From Hydnum rufescens UP504 (taxonomy: Eukaryota; Basidiomycota; Agaricomycetes; Cantharellales; Hydnaceae), in the NCBI GenBank assembly GCA_014904985.1, contig MU129411.1, forward strand, positions 1-16,906: a DNA stretch of 16,906 nucleotides, read 5' to 3'. The position numbers were made by a program, and so were the translations under genes. The notes under the pieces are model-generated. The model saw only the letters and a program-made list of their open reading frames with translations. It did no database searches and was not told where the DNA came from. Of this stretch, positions 1 through 6,815 are shown piece by piece; positions within the stretch are counted from its first letter, which is position 1, and each line of letters begins with the position of its first letter.

Positions 1-117
1 GTAAATGATCACCCCGGGCCTAGCTCACGTGTTCGTATGGGCCCGTTTGCCCATTTGCGTGGGGCCCAGTGCGCACATCTCACAGGGGCTTATTCAGGGG
101 GGAGGCTATTTTGTCAC

Positions 118-257
118 CTAAAATAAAAGATGTGTTACTTTAATGTAGTGAAGAGCAAGAAGAGCAGCCCATGGCTGCTCTTCTTGCGCGATTGTAGCTC
201 CAGAAAGAAAGACTTACCTTGAGAGTACCACACACCCGCCGCAGCGGGTGTGGTACT
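118..257 (-). repeat. Module L1: hairpin A, GTAAGT intron, hairpin B
   Basis: Reading the minus strand, hairpin A is at about 225-256 and has a 2-nt bulge. The donor AAG|GTAAGTC starts the intron at 217. Hairpin B is a perfect 15-bp stem (155-169 with 173-187, loop CAT) of the GAAGAGC/GCTCTTC variety. An AGTAACAC branch-like site and the acceptor TTTTAG end the intron at 118, giving 100 nt. This is the outermost visible module of the left half. Confidence 0.7.
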
Positions 258-393
258 CGCATGTTCACGGTTTCGTTCACAGGGTTTTGTTTCGTTCGGT
301 GGGTTTGGGGTCACGGGGCTTTGGGTCACGGGCTTCAGTCACAGGGTTTCAGGTCGCAGGTTTGGCATCGGGGGTTCGTGCAGGGTTCAAGAT

Positions 394-525
394 CTAGAAA
401 ATAAGGGCGTTAGTTAAACATCAAAGCATTGCAAGAAGAGCAGCTTACGCTGCTCTTCTTGCGCCACAAAAAATGAAAACAAGCTTATCTTAGAGTACCA
501 CACACCTGCCGCAGCGGGTGTGTGG
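394..525 (-). repeat. Module L2: hairpin A, intron with AT donor, hairpin B
   Basis: Hairpin A spans 498-525. The donor reads AAG|ATAAGC rather than GTAAGC, so it is probably inactive. Hairpin B is 431-444 paired with 449-462, a perfect 14-bp stem with loop TTAC and the GAAGAGC/GCTCTTC variant. The branch point TTAACTAAC and the acceptor TTTTCTAG end the intron at 394, about 95 nt. Confidence 0.65.
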
Positions 526-734
526 CTCCCTATTTTCCTGTGCAGCCCAGTTCGCGGGTTCATGTCGGTCGTCGGTCGTTTCGTGGTTTCATTCATGGGG
601 GCGGGCCTTTGTTCAGCGGGTTTGACATTGTGGACTCTGTTCGGCGGGTTTGGCGTCGTGGGCCTTCGTTCGGCGGGTTGGGCATCACGGGTTTCACTCC
701 GTGGGTTTGGTGTCGTGGGGTTCAAGTTCAATAT

Positions 735-880
735 CTAGAAAAATGAACAGGTTAGTTAAATATTAAAGCATCGCAAGAAGAGCAGCTTATGCTGCTCTTC
801 TTGCGCCACAAAAATAAACAAAAATAAACAATAAACACTTATCTTGAAGTACCACACACCCGCCGCAGCGGGTGTGTGGT
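735..880 (-). repeat. Module L3: hairpin A, intron with AT donor, hairpin B
   Basis: Hairpin A is a perfect 13-bp stem, 851-863 with 868-880, loop CGCA. The donor is AAG|ATAAGTG (GT to AT) at 842. Hairpin B pairs 773-786 with 791-804 around loop TTAT. A TTAACTAAC branch and a TTTCTAG acceptor end the intron at 735 (108 nt). Confidence 0.65.
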
Positions 881-1090
881 TCCTGGGGCCACCCGTTGGC
901 TCCACGTCATTTTGTGTGATGGTCCTTCTTCACTTGCGTGCTTTTCGTTTGGCGTGTGGGTTTTGGCGCACGTTTGTGTCACAGGCTGTTGTTTGGGGGG
1001 GGTCGGGGTTTGTTTGGCAGGCTCCATTCCGCTCGTTCTTTGTTGGGTGGTTCTTCTCTTCATTTCATTGGCTGTAGGGCAGGGGATAAC

Positions 1091-1235
1091 CTAGAAAAAA
1101 TATTTACGTTAGTGAGAAATGAAAACCAGCACAAAAAGAGCAGCTTTCACTGCTCTTTTTGCACGGCTGGATATATTAGAGGGGGGGGGACTCATCTTAT
1201 AGAGAACCACACACCCGCTGTAGCGGGTGTGGGGT
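1091..1235 (-). repeat. Module L4: hairpin A, intron with AT donor, hairpin B
   Basis: Hairpin A spans 1206-1235 with some outer mismatches. The donor reads AAG|ATGAG at 1195. Hairpin B pairs 1132-1143 with 1150-1161, here in the AAAGAGC/GCTCTTT variety. The branch CACTAACG and acceptor TTTTCTAG end the intron at 1091 (105 nt). On the minus strand the exon upstream (1466-1196) and the exon downstream (1090-843) join in the same reading phase, which is the best local hint of coding. Confidence 0.6.
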
Positions 1236-1466
1236 TTGTGTGGCCATTCACCAGGCGCGTTGTCGTCTGTCGTGGTTGTGTTGCTCGTGCTCGTCGCGTT
1301 AGTCGCGTTGGTCACGCTCGTTGCATTTGTTGCGTTTGTTGCGTTGTCATGTTGTCGCGGTCTTCCTTCTTGTATTGTTGCTTGGCATGGTCCTGTTTGC
1401 ACCCTGGCAGGTTGGGCCCTCGTCATTTGGCTGATTTTCAACTGGTCCCTAGGACCAGGTCACGAT

Positions 1467-1610
1467 CTATATGAAAGGTATTGTGTTAGTAAACAAGTTC
1501 AAAGCAGCGCAAAAAGAGCAGCTTTTGCTGCTCTTTTTGCACTGTTGTATCTACTATGATAAAAAAAAACTCACCTTGTGACCACACACCTGCATCGGCG
1601 GGTGTGTGGT
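1467..1610 (-). repeat. Module L5: innermost left module, mirror of R1
   Basis: Hairpin A is 1581-1610, and its outer pairs extend to TGACC/GGTCA. The donor is AAG|GTGAGTTT at 1574. Hairpin B pairs 1509-1522 with 1527-1540, loop TTTT. The branch TTTACTAAC and acceptor ATATAG end the intron at 1467 (108 nt). Hairpin A and the donor lie at the exact mirror position of module R1 (coordinates sum to 3967 for both), and intron sequence such as AGTAGATACAA is shared, so the palindrome extends into this module. Confidence 0.7.
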
Positions 1611-1739
1611 CATCTTTCCTTCTTTGGGTGGTTTTCCTGTTAGGTGGTGGTTGCGAGAAGAAACACAACTCAATGCCGGCAATTGCCAGCATCCAAAAAG
1701 CGCCAAGTGTCCGGTGCCACGACTACAGTATGAATTAGT

Positions 1740-2240
1740 AGCAAGTGACTAAATGTAAAATAAATACCATATAATTAATATTTGTCGAAAGGAAATAAAG
1801 AGACCATGACAATGAGTCAGAGTTCACTAAGGCATGAAGATTGCAAAGTAGATTGGGCGATTTCTATGGTTCAGAATCAGCTCAAATTTAAATATATTGG
1901 TGAGATATATGTACCCTACATGGGGACCAGGTATATTGGGCATTCTGGCGTTTTTCAATTTTTCGCGCCTTCAATTCCCTATTTAGGGAATTGAAGGCGT
2001 GAAAAATTGAAAAATGCCAGAATCGTCCAATATACCTGGTCCCCCATGTAGGGATTCGCATATACCATCATTATATCTATATTTGGGCCAATTATGACCC
2101 ATAGAAGTGCTCAATCCACTCTGCAATTAGGCATATTGTGCCTTATTTGAGCTCTGACTCATTATTGTCGTCTTCTTTGCTTGTTTGGACAAATATGTAT
2201 TATATAGTATTGATTCTATGTCTATATACTTGTTATTAAT
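1740..2240. promoter_or_regulatory. Possible divergent promoter between the two half-arrays
   Basis: The stretch between the innermost modules is AT-rich, has no convincing ORF, and carries mirrored TATA-like words: CCATATAATTAA near 1768 on the left arm and TATTATATAGTAT near 2199 on the right. Both half-arrays would be transcribed outward, so a bidirectional promoter here would fit. TGAGTCA (near 1814) and its mirror TGACTCA (near 2155) are also conserved between the arms. The promoter role is inference. Confidence 0.3.
1914..2053. repeat. Palindrome core, 2-nt spacer
   Basis: Arms 1914-1981 and 1984-2053 pair with only a few mismatches. The innermost 15 pairs (CTTCAATTCCCTA and its complement) are perfect and are separated only by TT at 1982-1983. 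Transcribed, it would form a long hairpin; in DNA it could extrude as a cruciform. Confidence 0.9.
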
Positions 2241-2356
2241 ATGTATTCTGCTCGTGGCACTACACTTTGGCGCTTTTTAACGACTGGCAATTGCCGCATT
2301 GAATTGCACAACTACGCAGCCACACTCAACAAACGGCCCAGAAAGGCACGGACACG

Positions 2357-2496
2357 ACCACACACCCGCTGCTGCGGGTGTGTGGTCCTAAGGTGAGTTT
2401 TTGTTTCAGTAGATACAAGGGCGCAAAAAGAGTAGCGAAAGCTACTCTTTTTGCGCCGTTTTGAAGTCTTATACTAAGGTAGCTTTTATTATTTAG
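2357..2496 (+). repeat. Module R1: hairpin A, GTGAGT intron, hairpin B with GAAA loop
   Basis: Hairpin A is 2357-2386, with outer pairs GACC/GGTC. The donor AAG|GTGAGTTT starts at 2393. Hairpin B is a perfect 17-bp stem, 2420-2436 with 2441-2457, closed by a GNRA-type loop GAAA. It has the AGAGTAGC/GCTACTCT variant, changed on both sides relative to all other modules. A TACTAAG branch is followed by the acceptor ATTTAG at 2496 (104-nt intron). Confidence 0.75.
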
Positions 2497-2576
2497 TTGC
2501 TGTTCGGGTTTACGAGAACCCGAATGGCAAGAGCCAAACCAGAACCGGCGACAGACCGCCAATGGGAGGCCCCAGG

Positions 2577-2716
2577 AACCACACACCCGCTGCGGCGGGT
2601 GTGTGGTTCTATATAATGTAAGTTACCTTGTGCACCCCAATGGCACAAAAAGAGCAGCAAGTGCTGCTCTTTTTGCGCCAGTTATTATTATTTAACTAAT
2701 ACATCTTTTATTCTAG
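2577..2716 (+). repeat. Module R2: hairpin A, GTAAGT intron, hairpin B
   Basis: Hairpin A is a perfect 14-bp stem, 2577-2590 with 2595-2608, loop TGCG. The donor is AAT|GTAAGTTA at 2618. Hairpin B spans 2642-2679 with one A-C mismatch. The branch TTAACTAAT and acceptor TTCTAG end the intron at 2716 (99 nt). The next exon begins GCTGCCACAAATGAAG. Confidence 0.75.
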
Positions 2717-2826
2717 GCTGCCACAAATGAAGATCGGCAAAATGAATCACCCCAAAACGATGACTGGCCCCCAAAATGAAACCAATGAATGACACGCCAA
2801 ACGAAGACACGAGCCGACCCAAACCC

Positions 2827-2971
2827 ATAGAACCACACACCCGCTATGGCGGGTGTGTGGTTCTATACAAGGTAAGTAACGTTGGGTACCCGCAATGGCG
2901 CAAAAAGAGCAGCAAGTGCTGCTCTTTTTGCGCTGGTTATTATTATTTAACTAATACATCTTTTCTTCTAG
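2827..2971 (+). repeat. Module R3: 18-bp hairpin A, consensus intron, hairpin B
   Basis: Hairpin A is the longest perfect copy: 2827-2844 pairs with 2849-2866 (18 bp, outer pairs ATAGAACC/GGTTCTAT, loop TATG). The donor AAG|GTAAGTAAC is only 5 nt further on, at 2872. Hairpin B pairs 2898-2914 with 2917-2933. The branch TTAACTAAT and acceptor TTCTTCTAG end the intron at 2971 (100 nt). The unit closely resembles R4, so the two arose by recent tandem duplication. Confidence 0.8.
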
Positions 2972-3082
2972 GCTGCCACAAATGAAGATCGGCGAAACAA
3001 TCACCCTGAAACGATGACCAGCCCCCAAAACCAAACAACGAACGACGATGCGCCAAACGAAGACACGAGCCGACCCCAAACC

Positions 3083-3227
3083 CATAGAACCACACACCCG
3101 CCATAGTGGGTGTGTGGTTCTATGCAAGGTAAGTAACGTTGGGTACCCGCAACAGCGCAAAAAGAGCAGCACCTGCTGCTCTTTTTGCGCTGGTTTAAAT
3201 TTTTTGACTAATAATGCAGTCTTCTAG
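3083..3227 (+). repeat. Module R4: hairpin A, consensus intron, hairpin B
   Basis: Hairpin A has a 17-bp outer stem starting at 3083 and ending near 3123. Inside it, one G-C pair of R3 has become a G-T (wobble) pair. The donor AAG|GTAAGTAAC starts at 3129. Hairpin B pairs 3154-3171 with 3174-3191 (18 bp). A TTGACTAAT branch and TCTTCTAG acceptor end the intron at 3227 (99 nt). Confidence 0.8.
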
Positions 3228-3310
3228 GCTATCGTTACCACAAATGAAGGCCCACGAAGCCACCTCCCCCTCCCCGAACCGCGGCGCGTCAATAAGGACA
3301 CCGAACGCAC

Positions 3311-3466
3311 GAACCACACACCCGCGATAGCGGGTGTGTGGTTCTACAAAAGGTAAGTGATATAGTACACCCCCAATGACGCAAAAAGAGCAGCAAGGGC
3401 TGCTCTTTTTGCGTTCATTTTTCATTTTAATTTTTAACTAACACATCATTTATCATATTATTCTAG
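3311..3466 (+). repeat. Module R5: hairpin A, consensus intron, hairpin B
   Basis: Hairpin A is a perfect 15-bp stem, 3311-3325 with 3330-3344, loop GATA. The donor AAG|GTAAGTGA starts at 3353. Hairpin B pairs 3379-3394 with 3399-3414 (16 bp), closed by an A-T pair where R3 has G-C. The branch TTAACTAAC and acceptor TTCTAG end the intron at 3466 (114 nt). The exon before this donor (3228-3352) is open in phase 0 throughout. Confidence 0.8.
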
Positions 3467-3578
3467 GTTTTTGCCCGAGCTGGCCAAACGAACCCCCCAC
3501 TCGGAAATGACAACGCGACCCGCCAAACAAAACCCGGGAACGGGAACAGACGACGCAATGCGACAGGACCCCAGACGA

Positions 3579-3716
3579 ACCACACACCCGCTTCAGCGGG
3601 TGTGTGGTAATTCAGGGTAAGTATGATCGCACAAAAGGAGCAGCGTACACTGCTCCTTTTGTGTGGCTTTTGTTTTGTTGTTTCTTCTCTTTTACTAACC
3701 CATTATTTATTCCTAG
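3579..3716 (+). repeat. Module R6: hairpin A, consensus intron, hairpin B of AAGGAGC type
   Basis: Hairpin A pairs 3579-3591 with 3596-3608, loop TTCA. The donor AGG|GTAAGTAT starts at 3617. Hairpin B pairs 3630-3643 with 3650-3663. Here the stem reads AAGGAGC/GCTCCTT, a paired change from AAAGAGC/GCTCTTT. The branch TTTACTAACC and acceptor TTCCTAG end the intron at 3716 (100 nt). Confidence 0.75.
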
Positions 3717-3870
3717 GTTTCTCTGATCCTACAACCCAACCAACCCCCAATCAAGACCCGTGACACCCGCCGAAAAAACACGTGAGAACGGAAACCTGCA
3801 AACGAACCACTCGCCCAAACAACGACCAGCCCCCGTACGCAAATCCGAATGTGCGACCATGGTACAAATG

Positions 3871-4014
3871 AGTACCACACACCCACTTCGGTGGGTGTGG
3901 TACTACAAGGTTTTTTTTTCAATTTCTATGCATACAGCGATGCAAAAGGAGCAGCACAAGCTGCTCCTTTTGCGTCACTTTGAAATTTTTTACTAACATA
4001 CACTATCATTCTAG
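3871..4014 (+). repeat. Module R7: hairpin A with UUCG loop, weak donor, hairpin B
   Basis: Hairpin A (3871-3904) has the inner pairs CCCAC/GTGGG around TTCG, the cUUCGg tetraloop, with a 2-nt bulge further out. The donor is non-consensus, AAG|GTTTTTT at 3910. Hairpin B is a 17-bp stem (3939-3955 with 3960-3976, one T-G pair, loop ACAA). The branch TTACTAACA and acceptor ATTCTAG end at 4014. Confidence 0.65.
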
Positions 4015-4114
4015 GAATCAAATCAAGGCTCCCGAAACAATGACCCACCCCAACGGACACCCCCCATGTGCAAAACCGAGTACAAAGCACGTGACCCAGG
4101 CGCAAAATCAGTAC

Positions 4115-4244
4115 CACACCTGCTTTGGCGGGTGTGCAGGTTTTTTTTAGATTTTATATGTACAGCAACACAAAAGGAGTGGCCCAAGCTGCTCCTTTGC
4201 GTCACTTCAACTTTTTTTTTTACTAATGTACGCTATTATTTTAG
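4115..4244 (+). repeat. Module R8: decayed module
   Basis: Hairpin A is shortened (4115-4123 with 4128-4136, loop TTTG). The donor is replaced by CAGGTTTTTT. Hairpin B, near 4168-4203, has lost several pairs. A TACTAATG branch and a TTTTAG acceptor at 4244 remain. Decay of the donor in R7 and R8 suggests the outer right modules no longer splice. Confidence 0.55.
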
Positions 4245-4344
4245 GATCCAAATTGAAGCCCCCGAAACGACAACCTGCGACCCGCGACCCGCAACTTGTC
4301 CCAACGACCCGCCCAATGGTGAATCACCAAGCCCAGCCCCCCGT

Positions 4345-4521
4345 ACCACACACTCGCCCTAGTGGGTGTGTGTGGTGCTACTCAATCCTTTTTTTTTTTA
4401 AATTTTGAGGGATGGCACCACACACCCACCCAAGTGGGTGTGTGGTGCTACTAAGTAGTACTTTTTTTTTCTTTTGATTTGTATGGACAGTACCACACAC
4501 CCGCCCTAGTGGGTGTGTGGT
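4345..4521 (+). repeat. Three closely spaced hairpin A copies without introns
   Basis: Copies lie at 4345-4376, 4415-4448 and 4492-4521. The second is a perfect 15-bp stem with outer pairs GCACC/GGTGC and inner pairs CAC/GTG. Each is followed by GCTACT and a T-rich run, and two are preceded or followed by TTTTGAGGGAT. Hairpin B, branch points and donors are absent. This is the right-hand end of the array; after 4521 no further A copy is seen. Confidence 0.8.
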
Positions 4522-4559
4522 GCTACTAAGTAGTTTTAATTTTTTTTTAATTTTGAGGG

Positions 4560-4968
4560 ATAAATCAATAATTAAAATAATGGGACCACTGAACGAAACC
4601 CCACCCAGGTTATGTTTAATATATAATAAATAAATACTTATAAATGGAACTATCCCCAATAAGCCCATATGGCCCGCTACATCATAATAAACAATGGTGA
4701 TTATCCCCCATCAGCCTGTGTAGCCCACTGTCGTCTGAGAATCTCTAAGTCCCAGTCTAAGGTGAGAGGCAGGGGCCCCTGCCTGAATCACGCAAATCAT
4801 GTTAGCCGGCCCCAGGGGCCCCAGCATCAAAACCTCTAGTTAGACTATATAAATGCAAGGCTCGTAATATCTAACTAGACCTACATTTGTGGCTGACTGA
4901 GTTGGGATTTAGCCCCTGACTCAAGATATGAGTTCATTCCCGAACCATCAGCTAGAAAGCCTCCAGGT
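4560..4968 (+). promoter_or_regulatory. Non-coding leader with TATA box, possible LTR remnant
   Basis: No convincing ORF is present. TATATAAA at 4846-4853 is flanked by a 9-bp inverted repeat (CTAGTTAGA 4836-4844, TCTAACTAG 4870-4878). A 16-bp perfect palindrome centred on GGGGCCCC lies at 4768-4783, and AGGGGCCCC recurs near 4814. It directly precedes the protease ORF, so it may be a promoter or 5' LTR remnant of the chromovirus. I could not find a matching copy after the element's pol at 10670, so the LTR reading is not supported by a pair. Confidence 0.35.
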
Positions 4969-5690
4969 ATGGCAGCCCTAGGGACTGAAGCCTTGAAAAT
5001 CACCTGCTGGGTCAACTCGCACAAGGAAAAACCCATACGAGCTATAGGTGACTCAGGAGCAGCTATAACACTAGTCAGTAGGCAATACCTTGAGAATCTC
5101 ACTCACAGCAAACTGCACTGGCGAAAAGGTCTCAAGTTCAATCTCATACATATTACAGGAGAAGCCAGCTGCCTAGGCTACATAAAGTTAGATCTATACT
5201 TCACAAGTCAATTAGGGCCTGTTCTACTAGCGGGCATCGAAGCTTACATCGTGGATGGAATGCGATCCAATCTTCTCATAGGGGAGAATACTCAGAAGGC
5301 ATGGCAACTGCACACCATGTGCCCCACAACTGGGTCCTACTGGCAGCTGGGCAACTCTCCCCACCACATCCATGCAATGACGGCCGTACTGAACCCAGAG
5401 GTGTTCACGGTGGGCCAACAAGCGGCTAGCACAAGACCTGCACCAGCACCAGCCCCGAGGAAGCCCAAGGCTCAGGGAAGCTCATCGCTACTCAAGACAT
5501 TAAAATTCCCGCCAGGACCATGGTACGAGTCCCAGTATCAGGCAACTTTGACAATCAGACCGGAGTACATTACATGGAACGATACCTACTTCTGAAGGAC
5601 GATGGCAGCTTTCTGGCCTCGACCGACTGCCTAGTCAACACAGTAGACCCAGTACAGCTCCCAGTAGCTAACCCTTCAGGCAACCCATGA
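4969..5690 (+). pseudogene. Retropepsin-like protease and downstream linker of chromovirus pol
   Basis: The first frame (4969-5595) contains the aspartic protease active-site motif DSGAA at residues 28-32 (Asp codon 5050-5052), followed by the LLIGENTQ segment that corresponds to the second conserved block of retropepsins. A one-base loss in the A run 5502-5505 moves the true frame to the third register, where IPARTMVRVPVSG and LPVANPSGNP continue. A TGA at 5688-5690 stands where an Arg codon CGA would fit before YVRKGELLG. The ATG at 4969 is simply the first in frame; the original polyprotein began further upstream. Confidence 0.8.
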
Positions 5691-6815
5691 TATGTCAGGA
5701 AAGGGGAACTGCTAGGCTTCATGCATGATCCACAGGAACATCTGGCATTGTGGAGCAGCCTATCCAGCCAGGAGCTGACAGCGCTACGGGCTAGAGCTTC
5801 CCTAGTGACAACCATCATCAAGGGCTCACTTAAGAACCGGGATCTCAATATACCTTCACCACCTGGACCCCAGTCCACCACAGACCGCGCCCCTGATGTC
5901 GAAACTGACTTGGAGCAAGCATGGGGACCAAAAACAGCTGAGATGGCAGACCCGACCATCTACTCATCAAAAGACATAGAGAAGCACATTGACTTTGATG
6001 ACAGTCTATCCACCCCACAGAAAGCAGAGCTCTTGGCTGTGGTACAGAAGCGGCAAGGAGCCTTTGGCTTCAATGGAAGGCTGGGCCACCATGCTGACAG
6101 AGTCAAGATCAAGCTGGTTGAAGGTGCCAAGCCACACAGTCAACCCCCATACATAGCCTCCCCAGCAAAAAGGGAGTTCATGGACAAACAAATGGATGCC
6201 TGGGCTGAGCCGGGAGTCATAGAGCCATCGAACAGCCCTTGGGGAGCGCCCATGGTCATTGCCTATCGAAATGGGAGACTACCGGAAGCTCAACGCTATG
6301 ATGATCCCAGACAAGTTCCCCATACCAAGACAGACTGACATACTCCAGGCCTTGTCAGGGGCGCAGTACCTGTCTTCATTCGACACGTTAGCAAGCTTCA
6401 CCCAGATGGAACTTGATGACGAGACGAAGGCATATACCGCATTCAGGTCCCACTGGGGTCTCCTCCAATTTGCTTGCATGCCATTTGGGTTGCGTAATGG
6501 TCCAGGAGTCTTCCAGCGCGTCATGCAGGAAATTTAGCCCTGTACCTCTGGGTATTCACTCTAGTCTACATTGACAACATAGTAGTATACTCAAGGACAT
6601 TCAGCGAGCACATCAAGCACATCGACCTTGTCCTAGCAGCAGTTGAGAAAGCAGGCATAATGCTCTCACCACCCAAATGTCACCTGGGCTACCGCTCTAT
6701 ACTCCTCCTAGGCCAGAAAGTGTCCCGCCTGGGCCTCTTGATGAACACTGAGAAGGTTAAAGCAGTCCTAGACCTAAGACCCCAAGAGACCGACAAGCCC
6801 TGCAGACCTTCCTAG
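5691..6815 (+). pseudogene. Reverse transcriptase domain with YIDN active site
   Basis: The RT would copy element RNA into DNA. Its palm begins around SNSPWGAPMVIAY (near 6230). A deletion of roughly 17 nt near 6275 removes the segment normally found before DYRKLN and shifts frame. LSSFDTLASFTQMELD carries the first catalytic Asp, and FACMPFGLRNGP follows. One T is missing at 6533-6535, creating TAG. The continuing frame (6537 on) gives LVYIDNIVVYS: the catalytic YIDD is YIDN, with Asn encoded at 6576-6578. The CHLG motif follows. One base is missing in the C run at 6780-6783, ending this frame at 6815. Confidence 0.85.

Larger units (their letters stand above)
1467..2496. repeat. Large imperfect palindrome (inverted repeat), arms of about 515 bp
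   Basis: The right arm reverse-complemented aligns to the left arm over its whole length. Anchors are GCAATTGCCAG, AAAAAGCGCCAA, AATGAGTCAGAG, CCAGGTATATTGG and TTTTTCAATTTTTC. Identity is very high within about 70 bp of the centre and lower further out. The arms include the first hairpin/intron module on each side. This indicates an old inverted duplication, or a fold-back structure that still recombines at its centre. Confidence 0.85.
1..4560. repeat. Mirror-symmetric array of hairpin A / intron / hairpin B modules
   Basis: About 13 modules share one plan. Hairpin A has the stem core CCACACACCCGC/GCGGGTGTGTGG. It is followed 5-10 nt later by a 5' splice site, then after roughly 12-38 nt by hairpin B (core AGAGCAGC/GCTGCTCT), then a CTAAC-like branch point and a TAG acceptor. 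Introns are about 95-115 nt and the exons between them about 120-270 nt. Modules in 118-1610 read on the minus strand; modules in 2357-4244 read on the plus strand, so both halves would be transcribed away from the centre at 1982/1983. Exon bodies are rich in CCAAAC/CCCGC-type words and diverge, while hairpins and splice signals persist. Base 1 already lies inside or beside the array, so its left end may be outside the window. Whether it encodes protein is undecided. I do not recognise the family. Confidence 0.85.

Noticed and set aside
1782..1994. 70-aa ORF over the palindrome centre
   Set aside because: Shadow of the inverted repeat; its C-terminal part is one arm of the core palindrome and has no protein-like conservation.
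155..4200. Hairpin B copies as rho-independent terminators (GC stem and T run)
   Set aside because: The T run pairs with an A run inside the stem and does not follow it. The sequence is fungal and the hairpins lie inside predicted introns.
225..4521. CRISPR-like regularly spaced palindromic repeats
   Set aside because: Spacing is about 240-370 bp, repeats vary, two different hairpins alternate, splice signals lie between them, and the context is eukaryotic.
225..4521. CACACACCC words as telomere repeats
   Set aside because: They occur as inverted, widely spaced hairpin arms, not as tandem arrays, and do not match the TTAGGG type expected in filamentous fungi.
1..4560. Many ORFs of 60-178 codons on both strands in the hairpin array
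   Set aside because: They cross splice sites and run through the palindromic hairpins, which stay open in several frames on both strands. They lack family similarity and codon consistency.
118..4560. Helitron 3' ends (hairpin near a CTRR terminus)
   Set aside because: No CTRR terminus at a fixed short distance after the hairpins and no Rep/helicase coding; the CTAG words are intron acceptors.
4729..4884. Definite 5' LTR of the chromovirus
   Set aside because: TG...CA ends can be proposed, but no matching sequence follows the pol stop at 10669, so no LTR pair supports it.
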